64,000 nucleotides of DNA, taken from contig NZ_AYKF01000013.1 of assembly GCF_003732545.1 (NCBI RefSeq), positions 22,527 through 86,526 on the forward strand. Reading direction: 5' to 3'. The translations under genes and the position numbers were made by a program. A model generated the notes under the pieces. It was not told the origin of the DNA and did no database searches. It was given only the letters and a program-made list of their open reading frames with translations. This document shows, in pieces, positions 38,230 through 47,189 of this stretch. The DNA comes from Salinisphaera orenii subsp. halophila YIM 95161 (GTDB taxonomy: Bacteria > Pseudomonadota > Gammaproteobacteria > Nevskiales > Salinisphaeraceae). The first letter of the stretch is position 1. Every line of letters starts with the position of its first letter.

Positions 38230-39090
38230 TTAAAGTGTATTGTCCTCCGCCGGCGGGCGCGGCGCGTGGCGGGCGTTCAGAAAGCCGTCGAGCTCGCGAA
38301 CCACTTCGTCGGTGCGCTCGAGCACGAACCAATGGCCGCCGCCGCGGATCACCGTCAGCCGGGCCCGGGGCAGCAGCAGCGCCAGCACCCGGGCGTTGAC
38401 CATGGGCACCACGGCGTCATCGTCGCCGGCCAGCACCAGGGTGGGCACGCCCAGCCGGTGCAGCCAGGGCAGACTGCTGTAGCCGGCCAGCGCGTAGAGC
38501 TGGGCGGCGTGGCCGCGCCGTGTCGGTGGCGTGGCCCGGCCCATGGCCCGGGCGATGGCCCGGCATTCATCGGTGCGCCGCCCGCCGAAGACCGACCGGG
38601 CCCGGGCGGCGTCCGGGGCGATGCGCGTCAGCCCCTTCGGATGCGCGAGCCGCCAGAGGCTGTTGAACCGGCCCGGGAACATCAGCTGGCCACTGCAGGT
38701 CGCCGCCAGCACGAGCCGACGCACGCGGTCCGGCGCCTGGCGCGCGATCTGCTGGGCGAGCAGCCCGCCCCAGCCGATGCCGAGCACGTCCACGGCCGTC
38801 TCGACGCCGACCCTGTCCAGCATCGCGACGACCAGGCGCGCGAGTGCGGCCATGCGGCGCATGCGATGCACGTCCTCGGACGCGCCCACGCCCGGCGGAT
38901 CGAAGGCGATGACGGGTTGCTCGAGATGCCGCGCGACGTCGCCGAGGATCTCGAGGTTGGCCGCGAAGTCGTTGCAGAACAGCAGCGGCGTGCCCCGCCC
39001 GTCGCGCTGCGCCACGTGCAGACGTTCGCCGTCCACCGCCACCGTGGCGTGGGTGAACGGATCGTGATCGCGGTCAGCGCTGGCGGACAT
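38230..39090 (-). CDS. PhaZ-like alpha/beta hydrolase, copy 2
   Basis: A 286-aa paralogue of the downstream hydrolase. It keeps LLFCNDFAANLEIL where copy 1 has the NGIGANLDL oxyanion segment, a nucleophile elbow GIGWGG, AGDDDAVVPMVNARVL and GGGHWF. In the elbow G-x-S-x-G the middle residue is W in GIGWGG, so the usual serine position is glycine (copy 1 reads GISWGG). If this is right, the usual nucleophile is missing. The start overlaps the end of phaC by 17 bases, so the two are co-translated. A regulatory or inactive paralogue is possible. Confidence 0.75.
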   Translation of the reverse strand: MSASADRDHDPFTHATVAVDGERLHVAQRDGRGTPLLFCNDFAANLEILGDVARHLEQPVIAFDPPGVGASEDVHRMRRMAALARLVVAMLDRVGVETAVDVLGIGWGGLLAQQIARQAPDRVRRLVLAATCSGQLMFPGRFNSLWRLAHPKGLTRIAPDAARARSVFGGRRTDECRAIARAMGRATPPTRRGHAAQLYALAGYSSLPWLHRLGVPTLVLAGDDDAVVPMVNARVLALLLPRARLTVIRGGGHWFVLERTDEVVRELDGFLNARHAPRPPAEDNTL

Positions 39091-40783
39091 AGCGTCCGGG
39101 CGCGGGTTCGATGGGCTCGTAGCGCTCGTCGCCGTAGGCCGTCGGCGCCGGCCGCGGGCCGCCGCCGTGGGCCTCGCACCAGCGCACCCAGGCCGGCCAC
39201 CAGGACCCGGTCTGCTCGCGGGCGCCGCGGCGCCAGGCCGCGGGATCCAGGCTGTAGTCGTCGTTGATGAAAAACCGCGCCCGCGCGTCGCCGGGCGGGC
39301 ACAGCATCGACTGCACGTGGCCGGCGGCACCCAGCACAAAGCGCACGTTCGAGCGCGAGAACATCTGCATGGCGCGGTAGCAGGTCTGCCACGGGGTGAT
39401 GTGATCGCGGGCACCGGCGACCACGAAAACATCGCGGTCGATGGCACGCAGGTCGATGGGCGTGTCGGCGATCCGCAGCCCGCCCGGATCGCGCAGGCGA
39501 TTGTGGCGGTAGATGCCCAGCAGATCCGCGTGCAGGCGCGCCGGCAGGCGCGTGGTGTCGCTGTTCCAGTAGAGCACGTCGAAGGCGGGCGGGCGGCGCC
39601 CGAGGACATAGTTGTTGACCACGAAATGCCAGACCAGCTCGTCCGGCCGCAGCCAGGCGAAGGTCCGCGCCATGTCCGCCCCGTCGAGCACGCCGGCGTG
39701 CGCCGAACGCGCCAGCGCCGTACCGATGGCGGCCTCGTCCGTGACCCGGGACAGCCGCCCGGCGCGCGGCGCGTCGAGCACCGTGACCATGAGCGTCAGA
39801 CAGGCGACGCGGTCCTGGGCCCGAGCCGCGGCGAGCCGCGCCAGCGCGAGGGTGGCGGTGGTGCCGCCGGCACAGGCGCCGACGAGCTTCACCGGCGCGT
39901 CGTCGGCGATCGCGCGCACGATATCGATGGCGTCGGCTGCCGCCTCGACGTAGGTCTCCAGGCCCCAGTCGCGCTGGGCCGCGGTCGGGTTGCGCCACGA
40001 CAGCGTGAACACCTGCTGGCCGGCCTCCAGCAGATAGCGCACCAGGCTCTTCTCCGGGGCGAGATCGATCACGTAGTACTTGTTGATCTGCGGCGGCACG
40101 AACAGCACCGGCCGCGCGTCGACCTCGGGCGTGCGCGGGCTGTACTGGATCAGTTCGAAGACATCGTTGCGAAAGATCACCGCCCCTTCGGTGGCCGCGA
40201 TGTTGCGGCCGACACGGAAGGCGGTCTCGTCGACCTGGCGCGGCAGGCCGCGATGGTCGCGCAGGTCCTCGAGCACGTGGCGCAGCCCGGCCACGATCGA
40301 GCCGCCGCGGGTCGCCCGGGCGCGAGTGTAGAAGCCGGGATGGGTCACGAAGAGATTGCTCGGCGCGGCCGCCGCGACCAGATGCTCCGCGGCGAACAAC
40401 AGCCGGCGTCGTCGTTCTGGCCGCAGACGCAGGGCCTGGATGATCTCGAACAGCGTCTGCGACCAGGCCAGATAGCCCTGCAGCGTGCGCCGGAAGACGG
40501 GGTCGTCGGTCCACGCCGGATGCACGAAGCGCTCGTCCTCGGGCGCCGGCCGCAGCCGCGAGCGTCCGAGCGCGATCCGCGCCATCTCGCGCGCGAGCCG
40601 CGCCTCGGCGCGCGCCAGCACGAGCGGATGGGAGAGCAGCGTGGTCACCAGCTCGCGCGCCGAGCCCAGGGTATCGCGCCAGCGCCGGCCCGTGATCGCA
40701 TAGGCGCCGGTCAGATCACGCAGCGCGCGCGGCGGCAGTTCGCCGCGGCGGGCGGTGCTCTGATCGGTGGCGATGGCGCTCAT
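39074..40783 (-). CDS. phaC: Poly(3-hydroxyalkanoate) synthase, class II
   Basis: Polymerises 3-hydroxyacyl-CoA into storage polyester granules. The 569-aa protein has the lipase-like box GACAGG with nucleophile cysteine 304, the conserved PPQINKYYVIDLAPEKSLV, the aspartate in VVAGARDHITPW and the histidine in AAGHVQSML. Length and the last motif are those of class II (medium-chain) synthases, which work without a PhaE/PhaR subunit. Two PhaZ-like genes follow; no phaD, phaF or phaI is present in the window. Confidence 0.93.
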   Translation of the reverse strand: MSAIATDQSTARRGELPPRALRDLTGAYAITGRRWRDTLGSARELVTTLLSHPLVLARAEARLAREMARIALGRSRLRPAPEDERFVHPAWTDDPVFRRTLQGYLAWSQTLFEIIQALRLRPERRRRLLFAAEHLVAAAAPSNLFVTHPGFYTRARATRGGSIVAGLRHVLEDLRDHRGLPRQVDETAFRVGRNIAATEGAVIFRNDVFELIQYSPRTPEVDARPVLFVPPQINKYYVIDLAPEKSLVRYLLEAGQQVFTLSWRNPTAAQRDWGLETYVEAAADAIDIVRAIADDAPVKLVGACAGGTTATLALARLAAARAQDRVACLTLMVTVLDAPRAGRLSRVTDEAAIGTALARSAHAGVLDGADMARTFAWLRPDELVWHFVVNNYVLGRRPPAFDVLYWNSDTTRLPARLHADLLGIYRHNRLRDPGGLRIADTPIDLRAIDRDVFVVAGARDHITPWQTCYRAMQMFSRSNVRFVLGAAGHVQSMLCPPGDARARFFINDDYSLDPAAWRRGAREQTGSWWPAWVRWCEAHGGGPRPAPTAYGDERYEPIEPAPGRYVRQR

Positions 40784-40888
40784 GACGGGCTCGCTGCGGT
40801 ACGGTCGTGACCGATGGGCTACAGGGTGCGCTACGCTTGGGGCGGGGACAACCGTTGCGCACTGCCGCATGCGTCGAGACAGGGGGAT

Positions 40889-40894
40889 TAGAAT
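40889..40894 (+). promoter_or_regulatory. -10-like hexamer TAGAAT upstream of the YihY-like gene
   Basis: TAGAAT lies 34 bases before the ATG at 40928. No clear -35 match is present. Confidence 0.35.
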
Positions 40895-40927
40895 GCAGGA
40901 TTCATCGACACCGGCGCAGATGCGATC

Positions 40928-42286
40928 ATGATCAGCGCGATAAGCCGGCGTTTCGACGCCGCGATCTGGGAGCCCGAACTGGAGCGCCAACGCGGCGCCC
41001 GGCGCTGGGGCATCACCGCGGCGCGGTTGGTGCAGGTGCTGGTCCGCGACATCCAGAACGGCGAGATCACCATGCGCGCCATGGGGCTGGTCTACACCAC
41101 CCTGCTGTCGCTGGTGCCACTGCTCGCACTCGCGTTCTCGATGCTCAAGGCGTTCGGCGTGGACAGCGCGCTGCGGCCCACCCTGCAGCGGTTCATGGCG
41201 CCGCTCGGCGGGCAGGGCGACGTGATCGTCGACCAGATCGTCGACTTCGTCGAGAACGTCCAGGTCGGCGTGCTCGGTGCCCTGGGCGTCGTCTTTCTGA
41301 TGTATTCGGTGATCTCGCTGATCCAGAAGGTGGAGGCCGGCTGCAACTACATCTGGCAGGTGCGACACGCGCGCTCGCTGGGGCGGCGCTTCACCGAGTA
41401 TCTCAGCGTGCTGATCGTGGGCCCGATCGTGATTCTCGCCGGCAGCAGCATGACGGCCTCGCTGACCAGCAACACGGTGGTCGACTATCTCGCCGACATC
41501 GAGCCGTTCGGCACCTCGCTGTACGTGGCCGGCCGGCTGGTCCCGTATCTGCTCTACAGCGCGGCGTTCACCTTTCTCTACGCCTTCATGCCCAACACCC
41601 GGGTGCGGCTGCTGCCGGCGCTGGGCGGCGGCGTGTTCGCCGGGGTGCTCTGGCAGACCGCCAGTCTGGGCTTTGCCGTGTTCGCCAAGAACGCCGGCAA
41701 CGTCAACGCGATCTATTCCAGTTTCGCCATCGTCATCCTGCTGCTGATCTGGATCTACGTCTCCTGGCTGATCCTGCTCATGGGCTGCCGGGTGGCCTTT
41801 CTTCTGCAGCACACCGAGCAGCTCAGTCGACGCCCCTATCCGCCGCGCCTGGGCGCGGAGCGTCGCGAGCAGCTCGCCCTGCTGATGATGGGCCTGATCG
41901 GCCGCAGCTTCCTGCACGGCGACACGCCCTGGCAGGTCGAACGGATCGCCCACGAACTGCGGGCGGCGCCGGATCACGTCTACGATGTCGTCGACCAGCT
42001 CGTCGACGCCGGCATCCTGCTCGAGACCGGCGAGGACAGCGTGACCCTGCTGCCGCGACAGGACATCGAATGCGTGACCCTCAACGCGATCCTCGACGCG
42101 GTCCGCGCCGGCGATGCGGCCGCGGCATTGCGCCCGCGCGATGCCACCGCCCATCGGGACGTCACGGCCTGGATCGAGCGCAAGGAAGAGGCGCGGCGCC
42201 GGGTCTTCGACGGTCTGACGCTGCGCGCGCTGGTCGCCGACGAGGACACCGCCATCGCCCCGACCGGCGTCGGGACCGGTCACTGA
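40928..42286 (+). CDS. YihY/BrkB family inner-membrane protein (UPF0761)
   Basis: A 452-aa protein with about six membrane helices between residues 45 and 300, then a cytoplasmic C-terminal region with a winged-helix-like part. Typical segments are MRAMGLVYTTLLSLVPLLAL, the VEAGCNYIWQVRHARS loop, and IYSSFAIVILLLIWIYVSW. The family was once called RNase BN, which is now considered wrong; function is unknown. It is divergent from phaC and 31 bases upstream of fadD. Confidence 0.88.
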   Translation: MISAISRRFDAAIWEPELERQRGARRWGITAARLVQVLVRDIQNGEITMRAMGLVYTTLLSLVPLLALAFSMLKAFGVDSALRPTLQRFMAPLGGQGDVIVDQIVDFVENVQVGVLGALGVVFLMYSVISLIQKVEAGCNYIWQVRHARSLGRRFTEYLSVLIVGPIVILAGSSMTASLTSNTVVDYLADIEPFGTSLYVAGRLVPYLLYSAAFTFLYAFMPNTRVRLLPALGGGVFAGVLWQTASLGFAVFAKNAGNVNAIYSSFAIVILLLIWIYVSWLILLMGCRVAFLLQHTEQLSRRPYPPRLGAERREQLALLMMGLIGRSFLHGDTPWQVERIAHELRAAPDHVYDVVDQLVDAGILLETGEDSVTLLPRQDIECVTLNAILDAVRAGDAAAALRPRDATAHRDVTAWIERKEEARRRVFDGLTLRALVADEDTAIAPTGVGTGH

Positions 42287-42317
42287 CGCCGCCGCGCCAC
42301 ATCGAAGGGAGAGCGCC

Positions 42318-43973
42318 ATGAACAAGAACTGGCTCGAGCACTATCCGCCCGGGATCGGGCACACCATCGACACCGACGACGACGCCACCCTCGTCGGCAT
42401 CATCGACGCCGCCTGCCGCGACTATGCCGATCGCGACGCCTACAGCAGCATGGGCAACACCATCCGGTTCGCGGACGTCGACCGGCTGTCGGCGGCGTTC
42501 GCGGGCTATCTCCAGCAGGTTCGGGGCCTGCAGCCCGGCGAGCGCTTCGCGATCATGATGCCCAACTGCCTGCAGTACGTCGTCGCGCTGTTCGGCGCGC
42601 TGCGGGCCGGGCTGACCGTGGTCAACGTGAATCCCCTCTACACCGCGCGCGAGCTCGAGCATCAGCTGACCGACGCCGACGTCCGCACCCTGCTGGTGAT
42701 GGAGAATTTCGCCGCGACGCTGGAAAAGATCTACGACAGCGTGCCGGTCGAGACCGTGATCACCACCCAGCTCGGCGACATGCTGGGGCCGGTTCGCCGC
42801 GTGGTGACGAACTTCGTGGTCAAGAAGATCAAGAAGATGGTCCCGGCGTGGAATCTGCCGGGCGCGGTCGCCTTTCCCGATGCCCTGGCCGAAGGCCGCG
42901 GCCAGACGTTCCGGCCCGTGGCCGTGCGCGGCGAAGACCTGGCCTTTCTGCAGTACACCGGCGGCACCACCGGCCCGGCCAAGGGCGCGATGCTCACGCA
43001 CGCCAACGTGGCCGCGAACGTACGCCAGTGCCAGGCGTGGTTCGCCCCGCAGATGAGCGAGACCGGCGAGACCATCATCACGGCGCTGCCGATGTATCAC
43101 ATCTTCGCGTTGACCGTGAACACGCTGGTCTATTTCTCGATCGGCGGGCACGGCGTGCTCATCACCAACCCGCGCGACATGCCCGGGTTCGTGAAGACGC
43201 TCGCACGGCATCCGTTCTCCGCGATCACGGGTGTGAACACGCTCTACAACGGTCTGCTCAACACCGAAGGCTTCGACAAGCTCGACTTCTCCCACCTGAA
43301 GTTCTCGATGGCCGGCGGCATGGCCACCCAGCAGGCGGTGGCCGAGCGCTGGTACCGGGTCACCGGCCGGCCGATCATCGAGGGCTACGGCCTGTCCGAG
43401 ACCGCGCCCGTGGTCACCTGCAATCCGCTCGATCTGGAGCGCTTCAACCACTCCATCGGCATGCCCCTGCCCTCGACGGACGTCGACATCCGCGACGACG
43501 ACGGCCACAGCCGTCCGCCCGGCGAGGCCGGCGAGCTGTGCGTGCGCGGCCCCCAGGTGATGCGCGGCTACTGGCGCCGGGAAGACGCCGATACGGAGGC
43601 CTTCACCACTGACGGCTTCTTCCGCACCGGCGACATCGCACGCCAGGACGACGCCGGCCTGTTCTACATCGTCGATCGCAAGAAGGACATGATCCTGGTG
43701 TCCGGCTTCAACGTGTATCCCAACGAGATCGAGGACGTGATCGTGGCGCACGAGGGCGTGCTCGAGGCCGCCGCGGTCGGCGTTCCCGACGAGAAATCCG
43801 GCGAGGCGGTCAAGCTGTTCGTGGTGCGGCGGCGCCCGGATCTTAGCCTGGAGGAGGTCCGACGCCACTGCCGCGAACACCTGACCGGCTACAAGGTGCC
43901 CAAGCACTACGAATTCATCGATGAGGTGCCGAAATCCAACGTGGGCAAGATTCTCCGCAAGGAATTGCGATAA
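42318..43973 (+). CDS. fadD: Long-chain fatty acid-CoA ligase, copy 1
   Basis: Activates fatty acids to acyl-CoA in two ATP-dependent steps at the inner membrane. The 551-aa protein has the P-loop-like YTGGTTGPAKGAMLTH, the VNVNPLYTARELEHQL segment, EGYGLSETAPVV, and the FadD signature DGFFRTGDIARQDD followed by IVDRKKDMILVSGFNVYPNE. The ATG has AAGGGAGAG upstream. It heads a tandem with a second ligase 111 bases on, like the fadD1/fadD2 pair of pseudomonads. Confidence 0.93.
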   Translation: MNKNWLEHYPPGIGHTIDTDDDATLVGIIDAACRDYADRDAYSSMGNTIRFADVDRLSAAFAGYLQQVRGLQPGERFAIMMPNCLQYVVALFGALRAGLTVVNVNPLYTARELEHQLTDADVRTLLVMENFAATLEKIYDSVPVETVITTQLGDMLGPVRRVVTNFVVKKIKKMVPAWNLPGAVAFPDALAEGRGQTFRPVAVRGEDLAFLQYTGGTTGPAKGAMLTHANVAANVRQCQAWFAPQMSETGETIITALPMYHIFALTVNTLVYFSIGGHGVLITNPRDMPGFVKTLARHPFSAITGVNTLYNGLLNTEGFDKLDFSHLKFSMAGGMATQQAVAERWYRVTGRPIIEGYGLSETAPVVTCNPLDLERFNHSIGMPLPSTDVDIRDDDGHSRPPGEAGELCVRGPQVMRGYWRREDADTEAFTTDGFFRTGDIARQDDAGLFYIVDRKKDMILVSGFNVYPNEIEDVIVAHEGVLEAAAVGVPDEKSGEAVKLFVVRRRPDLSLEEVRRHCREHLTGYKVPKHYEFIDEVPKSNVGKILRKELR

Positions 43974-43997
43974 CGCACGCAAACCCGCAGCCAACGT

Positions 43998-44020
43998 GCA
44001 GGCTTTGGCCGCCAGCCTGC
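43998..44020. repeat. Inverted repeat between the two ligase genes
   Basis: GCAGGCT and AGCCTGC form a 7-base stem with a 9-base spacer, ending a few bases before a TATACT hexamer (44024-44029). It could be an operator of the second ligase promoter or a weak hairpin. Confidence 0.4.
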
Positions 44021-44023
44021 TGA

Positions 44024-44029
44024 TATACT
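44024..44029 (+). promoter_or_regulatory. -10-like TATACT upstream of the second ligase gene
   Basis: TATACT lies 56 bases before the GTG start of the second ligase. The -35 region overlaps the inverted repeat at 43998-44020, so a regulator bound there could block transcription. Confidence 0.4.
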
Positions 44030-44084
44030 CGAAAAGCCGGCGCCGCGCCGCGTCGCCCGAAACCGCAGCGCAAAAGGAGATGCC

Positions 44085-45743
44085 GTGGACAAGATCTGGC
44101 TAGACCGCTACCCGAAGGGTGTCGTCGCCGACATCGAGACCAACAGCGCCCGTACGCTCGTGGAGGTCATCGAGGACAGCTTTCGCGAGTTCGGCGACAG
44201 TCCGGCGTTCAGCAATATGGACTGCGAGATGTCCTATGCGGAACTCGATGCCCACAGCCGTGACTTCGCGGCCTATCTCCAGAACGAACTGGGCTTCGCC
44301 AAGGGTGATCGCGTCGCGATCATGATGCCCAACCTCCTCCAGTACCCGATCGCGCTGTTCGGGATCCTGCGGGCCGGCATGGTCGCGGTGAACGTCAACC
44401 CGCTCTACACCGCGCGCGAGCTCGAGCATCAGCTCACCGATGCCGGCGTGCGCGGCATCGTCATCGTGGAGAACTTCGCGGCGACGCTGGAACAGGTGGT
44501 CGACAAGGTGGCGCTCGAGGCCATCATCACCACCCGCATCGGCGATCGTCTGCCCGGGCTCAAGCGCCATCTCGTCAATTTCGTGGTCAAGCGCGTCAAG
44601 CGCATGGTGCCCCGCTTCAACCTGCCGGGCGCGGTGTCGCTCAACACCGCACTCAAGAAGGGCGGGCAGCAGCAGTTCAAGCCGGCCGGCGTGGGGCCGG
44701 ACGACATCGCCTTCCTGCAGTACACCGGCGGCACCACCGGCCTGGCCAAGGGCGCGATCATCCTGCATCGCAACATGGTCGCCAACATCGCCCAGGCCCA
44801 GGCCTGGCTCGACCCGTGGACCGAAAAGGGGCGCGAACGCATCATCACGCCGCTGCCGCTCTACCACGTGTTCGCCCTGATGGCGAACTGTCTGGTCTTT
44901 CTCCAGCAGGGCGGCAAGAACGTGCTGATCACCAATCCGCGCGACATCCCCGCGCTGGTCAAGGAGTTCGACAAGCACAAGCCGACCGCCTTCACCGGCG
45001 TGAACACGCTGTTCAACGCGCTGGTCAACGACGACGGCTTCGCCAAACTCGACTTCTCGGATCTCAAGATCACCCTCGGCGGCGGCGCGGCGGTGCAGCG
45101 CGCAGTCGCCGAGAAATGGAAACGGATTACCGGCGTGCCGCTGATCGAGGCCTACGGGCTGACCGAGGCGTCGCCGGGCGTGTGCATCAATCCGCTGGAC
45201 ATGACCGACTACAACGGCTCGATCGGCCTGCCACTGCCGGGCACCGACGTCTCCATTCGCGACGACGAGGGCCACGAGCTGCCGGCCGGGGAGCCGGGCG
45301 AGCTGTGCGTGCGCGGCCCCCAGGTCATGCCGGGTTACTGGGACAAGCCCGAGGAGAACGAAGAGACCTTCTTCGGCGACTTCCTGCGGACCGGCGACGT
45401 CGCCAACTACGACGAACAGGGCTTTTTCTACATCGTCGATCGCAAGAAGGACATGATCCTGGTCTCCGGCTTCAACGTGTATCCCAACGAGATCGAGGAC
45501 GTGGTCGCCCAGCACCCGAAGGTTCTGGAGGCGGCCTGTGTCGGCATCCCCGACGACCGTTCCGGCGAAGTCGTGAAGGTCTTCGTGGTCAAGAAGGACG
45601 ACGGCCTCACGGAGAATGAGCTCATCGATTTCTGCCGCAAGGAGCTCACCGGCTACAAGGTGCCCAAGCAGGTGGCGTTCATCGACGAACTGCCCAAGAG
45701 CAACGTCGGCAAGATCCTGCGCAAGGAACTGCGGGGTACCTAG
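44085..45743 (+). CDS. fadD: Long-chain fatty acid-CoA ligase, copy 2
   Basis: A 552-aa paralogue of the preceding ligase, with YTGGTTGLAKGAIILH, GLTEASPGV, the FLRTGDVANYDEQG signature and GFNVYPNEIEDV. It starts at GTG 44085 with a strong AAGGAGA five bases upstream. The two copies are alike through most of their length but differ in substrate-pocket stretches, so they may prefer different chain lengths. Confidence 0.93.
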   Translation: MDKIWLDRYPKGVVADIETNSARTLVEVIEDSFREFGDSPAFSNMDCEMSYAELDAHSRDFAAYLQNELGFAKGDRVAIMMPNLLQYPIALFGILRAGMVAVNVNPLYTARELEHQLTDAGVRGIVIVENFAATLEQVVDKVALEAIITTRIGDRLPGLKRHLVNFVVKRVKRMVPRFNLPGAVSLNTALKKGGQQQFKPAGVGPDDIAFLQYTGGTTGLAKGAIILHRNMVANIAQAQAWLDPWTEKGRERIITPLPLYHVFALMANCLVFLQQGGKNVLITNPRDIPALVKEFDKHKPTAFTGVNTLFNALVNDDGFAKLDFSDLKITLGGGAAVQRAVAEKWKRITGVPLIEAYGLTEASPGVCINPLDMTDYNGSIGLPLPGTDVSIRDDEGHELPAGEPGELCVRGPQVMPGYWDKPEENEETFFGDFLRTGDVANYDEQGFFYIVDRKKDMILVSGFNVYPNEIEDVVAQHPKVLEAACVGIPDDRSGEVVKVFVVKKDDGLTENELIDFCRKELTGYKVPKQVAFIDELPKSNVGKILRKELRGT

Positions 45744-45760
45744 CGCCGGACGCGAATTCC

Positions 45761-45788
45761 GGTCCGGGCGGCGATGATCGCCCGGGCC
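45761..45788. terminator. Hairpin between convergent ligase and exporter genes
   Basis: GGTCCGGGCG and CGCCCGGGCC form a 10-base stem (one G-T pair) with an 8-base loop, 17 bases after the ligase stop. No T run is present on either side. Confidence 0.45.
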
Positions 45789-45821
45789 GGCCGCAGCGAG
45801 AGCATCCGCCGAAGGCCAGGG

Positions 45822-47069
45822 TTAATACCCCAGACCGAAGGCGGCGTAGCCGACCGCCAGCGCCGGCAGCGCCGAATAGGCCGTGGCCAGAACGGCCGCT
45901 TTCGGGGCCAGCGCGATGGCCGGGAAAAGCGCGTCGCCGTCGTTGCTGATCGCGTTGGCCAGCAGCGCAGACATCGGCATCGCGCCGCTGAGATACAGCG
46001 TGGTCAACAGGATCTGCGGCCCGCAGCCGGGGATGAAGCCCACCAGCACGCCGACCAGCGGCGCCAGGGGCCCGACCACGGCGAACCAGGCTTCGGGATC
46101 GACACCGCTGAAGACCACGCCGAACTCGAACAGCAGAAAGGCCGCGATCACCCACACGGTGACGAAGTTGGTATCGGTGCGCGCGCAGCGTACCCATGCC
46201 ATGGGCCCGGCGTTCGTCGCCGCGCCCCGGCCGTTACCGTGGCCGGGATTCGACAGGGGTGAGGATTCGCCGTATGTCCCGCCCGTCCCGGCTTCGCCCT
46301 CGCCGAGACCGCCGGCCCACAGGGTCACGGCCAGCATCGCCCCGGCAAAGCCGAGCCAAGTGGCGGGCTGATGCGCGGCCCAGGGCCCGAACCAGGCGTT
46401 CGGATCCTGCTGGAAGGCGATGAGCACCGCGAACGGCACGCCAATCGCCCAGAGCGCGGCCCAGAGGCCGTCGATCGCCGGCGGGACCGGCCGCCCCGCA
46501 CCCGCTACAGCGGTCGTCGGCGTATCGTCCTCGGCCCGTCGATGGCGCAGAAAGTCACGGCCGTGGATCGCCTCGATGGCCCAGCCGCAGAGCACGGCAC
46601 TCGCGCCGCTCACCGCGAACACGACCACCGCAGTCTCGGGTGCGGCGGCGATCAACAGGAAGGCGGCATCGCCCATGGTCGCGATCAGCACCGCCACGAG
46701 GGCGCCGAAGCCGATGCGACCGTTCACGAACTGGGTGACGACCACGATCGCACCGCCGCAGCCGGGCAGCATGCCGAGCGCGGTGGCGATCGGCACCTGC
46801 CCGACGCGCGCTTGGGCGATGCGCTCGCGCAGGTCGACGGCAAACCAGCGTTCGACCGCGAACAACAGCATCAGCGTGCCGGCGACGAACACGCTGACCT
46901 GGAGATAGGCCTCGGCCAGCGTATCGCGCACGAGCGCGCCGCTCTCGCCGCCGCCAAGCACGGCGGCCAGCAGCAGTATCGGCACCGACCAGCGCCAGGC
47001 GCGGCCACCGAACGCCTCCGGCAGGCGCTGCCAGACCCCGTATATTGGCGCGAACGTCGTTTCCTTCAT
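45822..47069 (-). CDS. Putative 10-TM manganese/heavy-metal exporter
   Basis: A 415-aa integral membrane protein with about ten helices in two halves, each carrying a similar motif: GMLPGCGGAIVVV near residue 98 and GFIPGCGPQILL near 345, each followed by an acidic segment (MGDAAFL and SNDGDALFP). This duplicated P-G-C-G pattern matches the ArsP_2-like family annotated as putative manganese transporters. A glycine-rich loop (about 255-285) separates the halves. A 14-base palindrome overlaps the probable -10 region, implying metal-dependent control. Confidence 0.72.
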   Translation of the reverse strand: MKETTFAPIYGVWQRLPEAFGGRAWRWSVPILLLAAVLGGGESGALVRDTLAEAYLQVSVFVAGTLMLLFAVERWFAVDLRERIAQARVGQVPIATALGMLPGCGGAIVVVTQFVNGRIGFGALVAVLIATMGDAAFLLIAAAPETAVVVFAVSGASAVLCGWAIEAIHGRDFLRHRRAEDDTPTTAVAGAGRPVPPAIDGLWAALWAIGVPFAVLIAFQQDPNAWFGPWAAHQPATWLGFAGAMLAVTLWAGGLGEGEAGTGGTYGESSPLSNPGHGNGRGAATNAGPMAWVRCARTDTNFVTVWVIAAFLLFEFGVVFSGVDPEAWFAVVGPLAPLVGVLVGFIPGCGPQILLTTLYLSGAMPMSALLANAISNDGDALFPAIALAPKAAVLATAYSALPALAVGYAAFGLGY

Positions 47070-47082
47070 GAGCGTCTTAATT

Positions 47083-47096
47083 TTAGCCTTGGCTAA
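47083..47096. promoter_or_regulatory. Palindromic operator in front of the metal exporter gene
   Basis: TTAGCC-TT-GGCTAA is a perfect inverted repeat 14-27 bases upstream of the exporter ATG, in an AT-rich island. On the minus strand it overlaps TAAAAT (47085-47080), a plausible -10 box. The half-site TTAGCC/GGCTAA resembles sites of DtxR/MntR-type metal regulators. The regulator gene is not in the window. Confidence 0.55.
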
Positions 47097-47189
47097 CTCT
47101 TGACGCCCAATCTATCCGACCCCGTGCGCTGCGGCAAGTACTCGCGATTAATCGTTGAATGTTCTGACCCGGAGGCCTGTCGACAGGTC

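Noticed and set aside
42318..45743. The two ligase genes as a recent duplication or assembly artefact
   Set aside because: They share motifs but differ throughout at DNA level and have different starts, so they are old paralogues.
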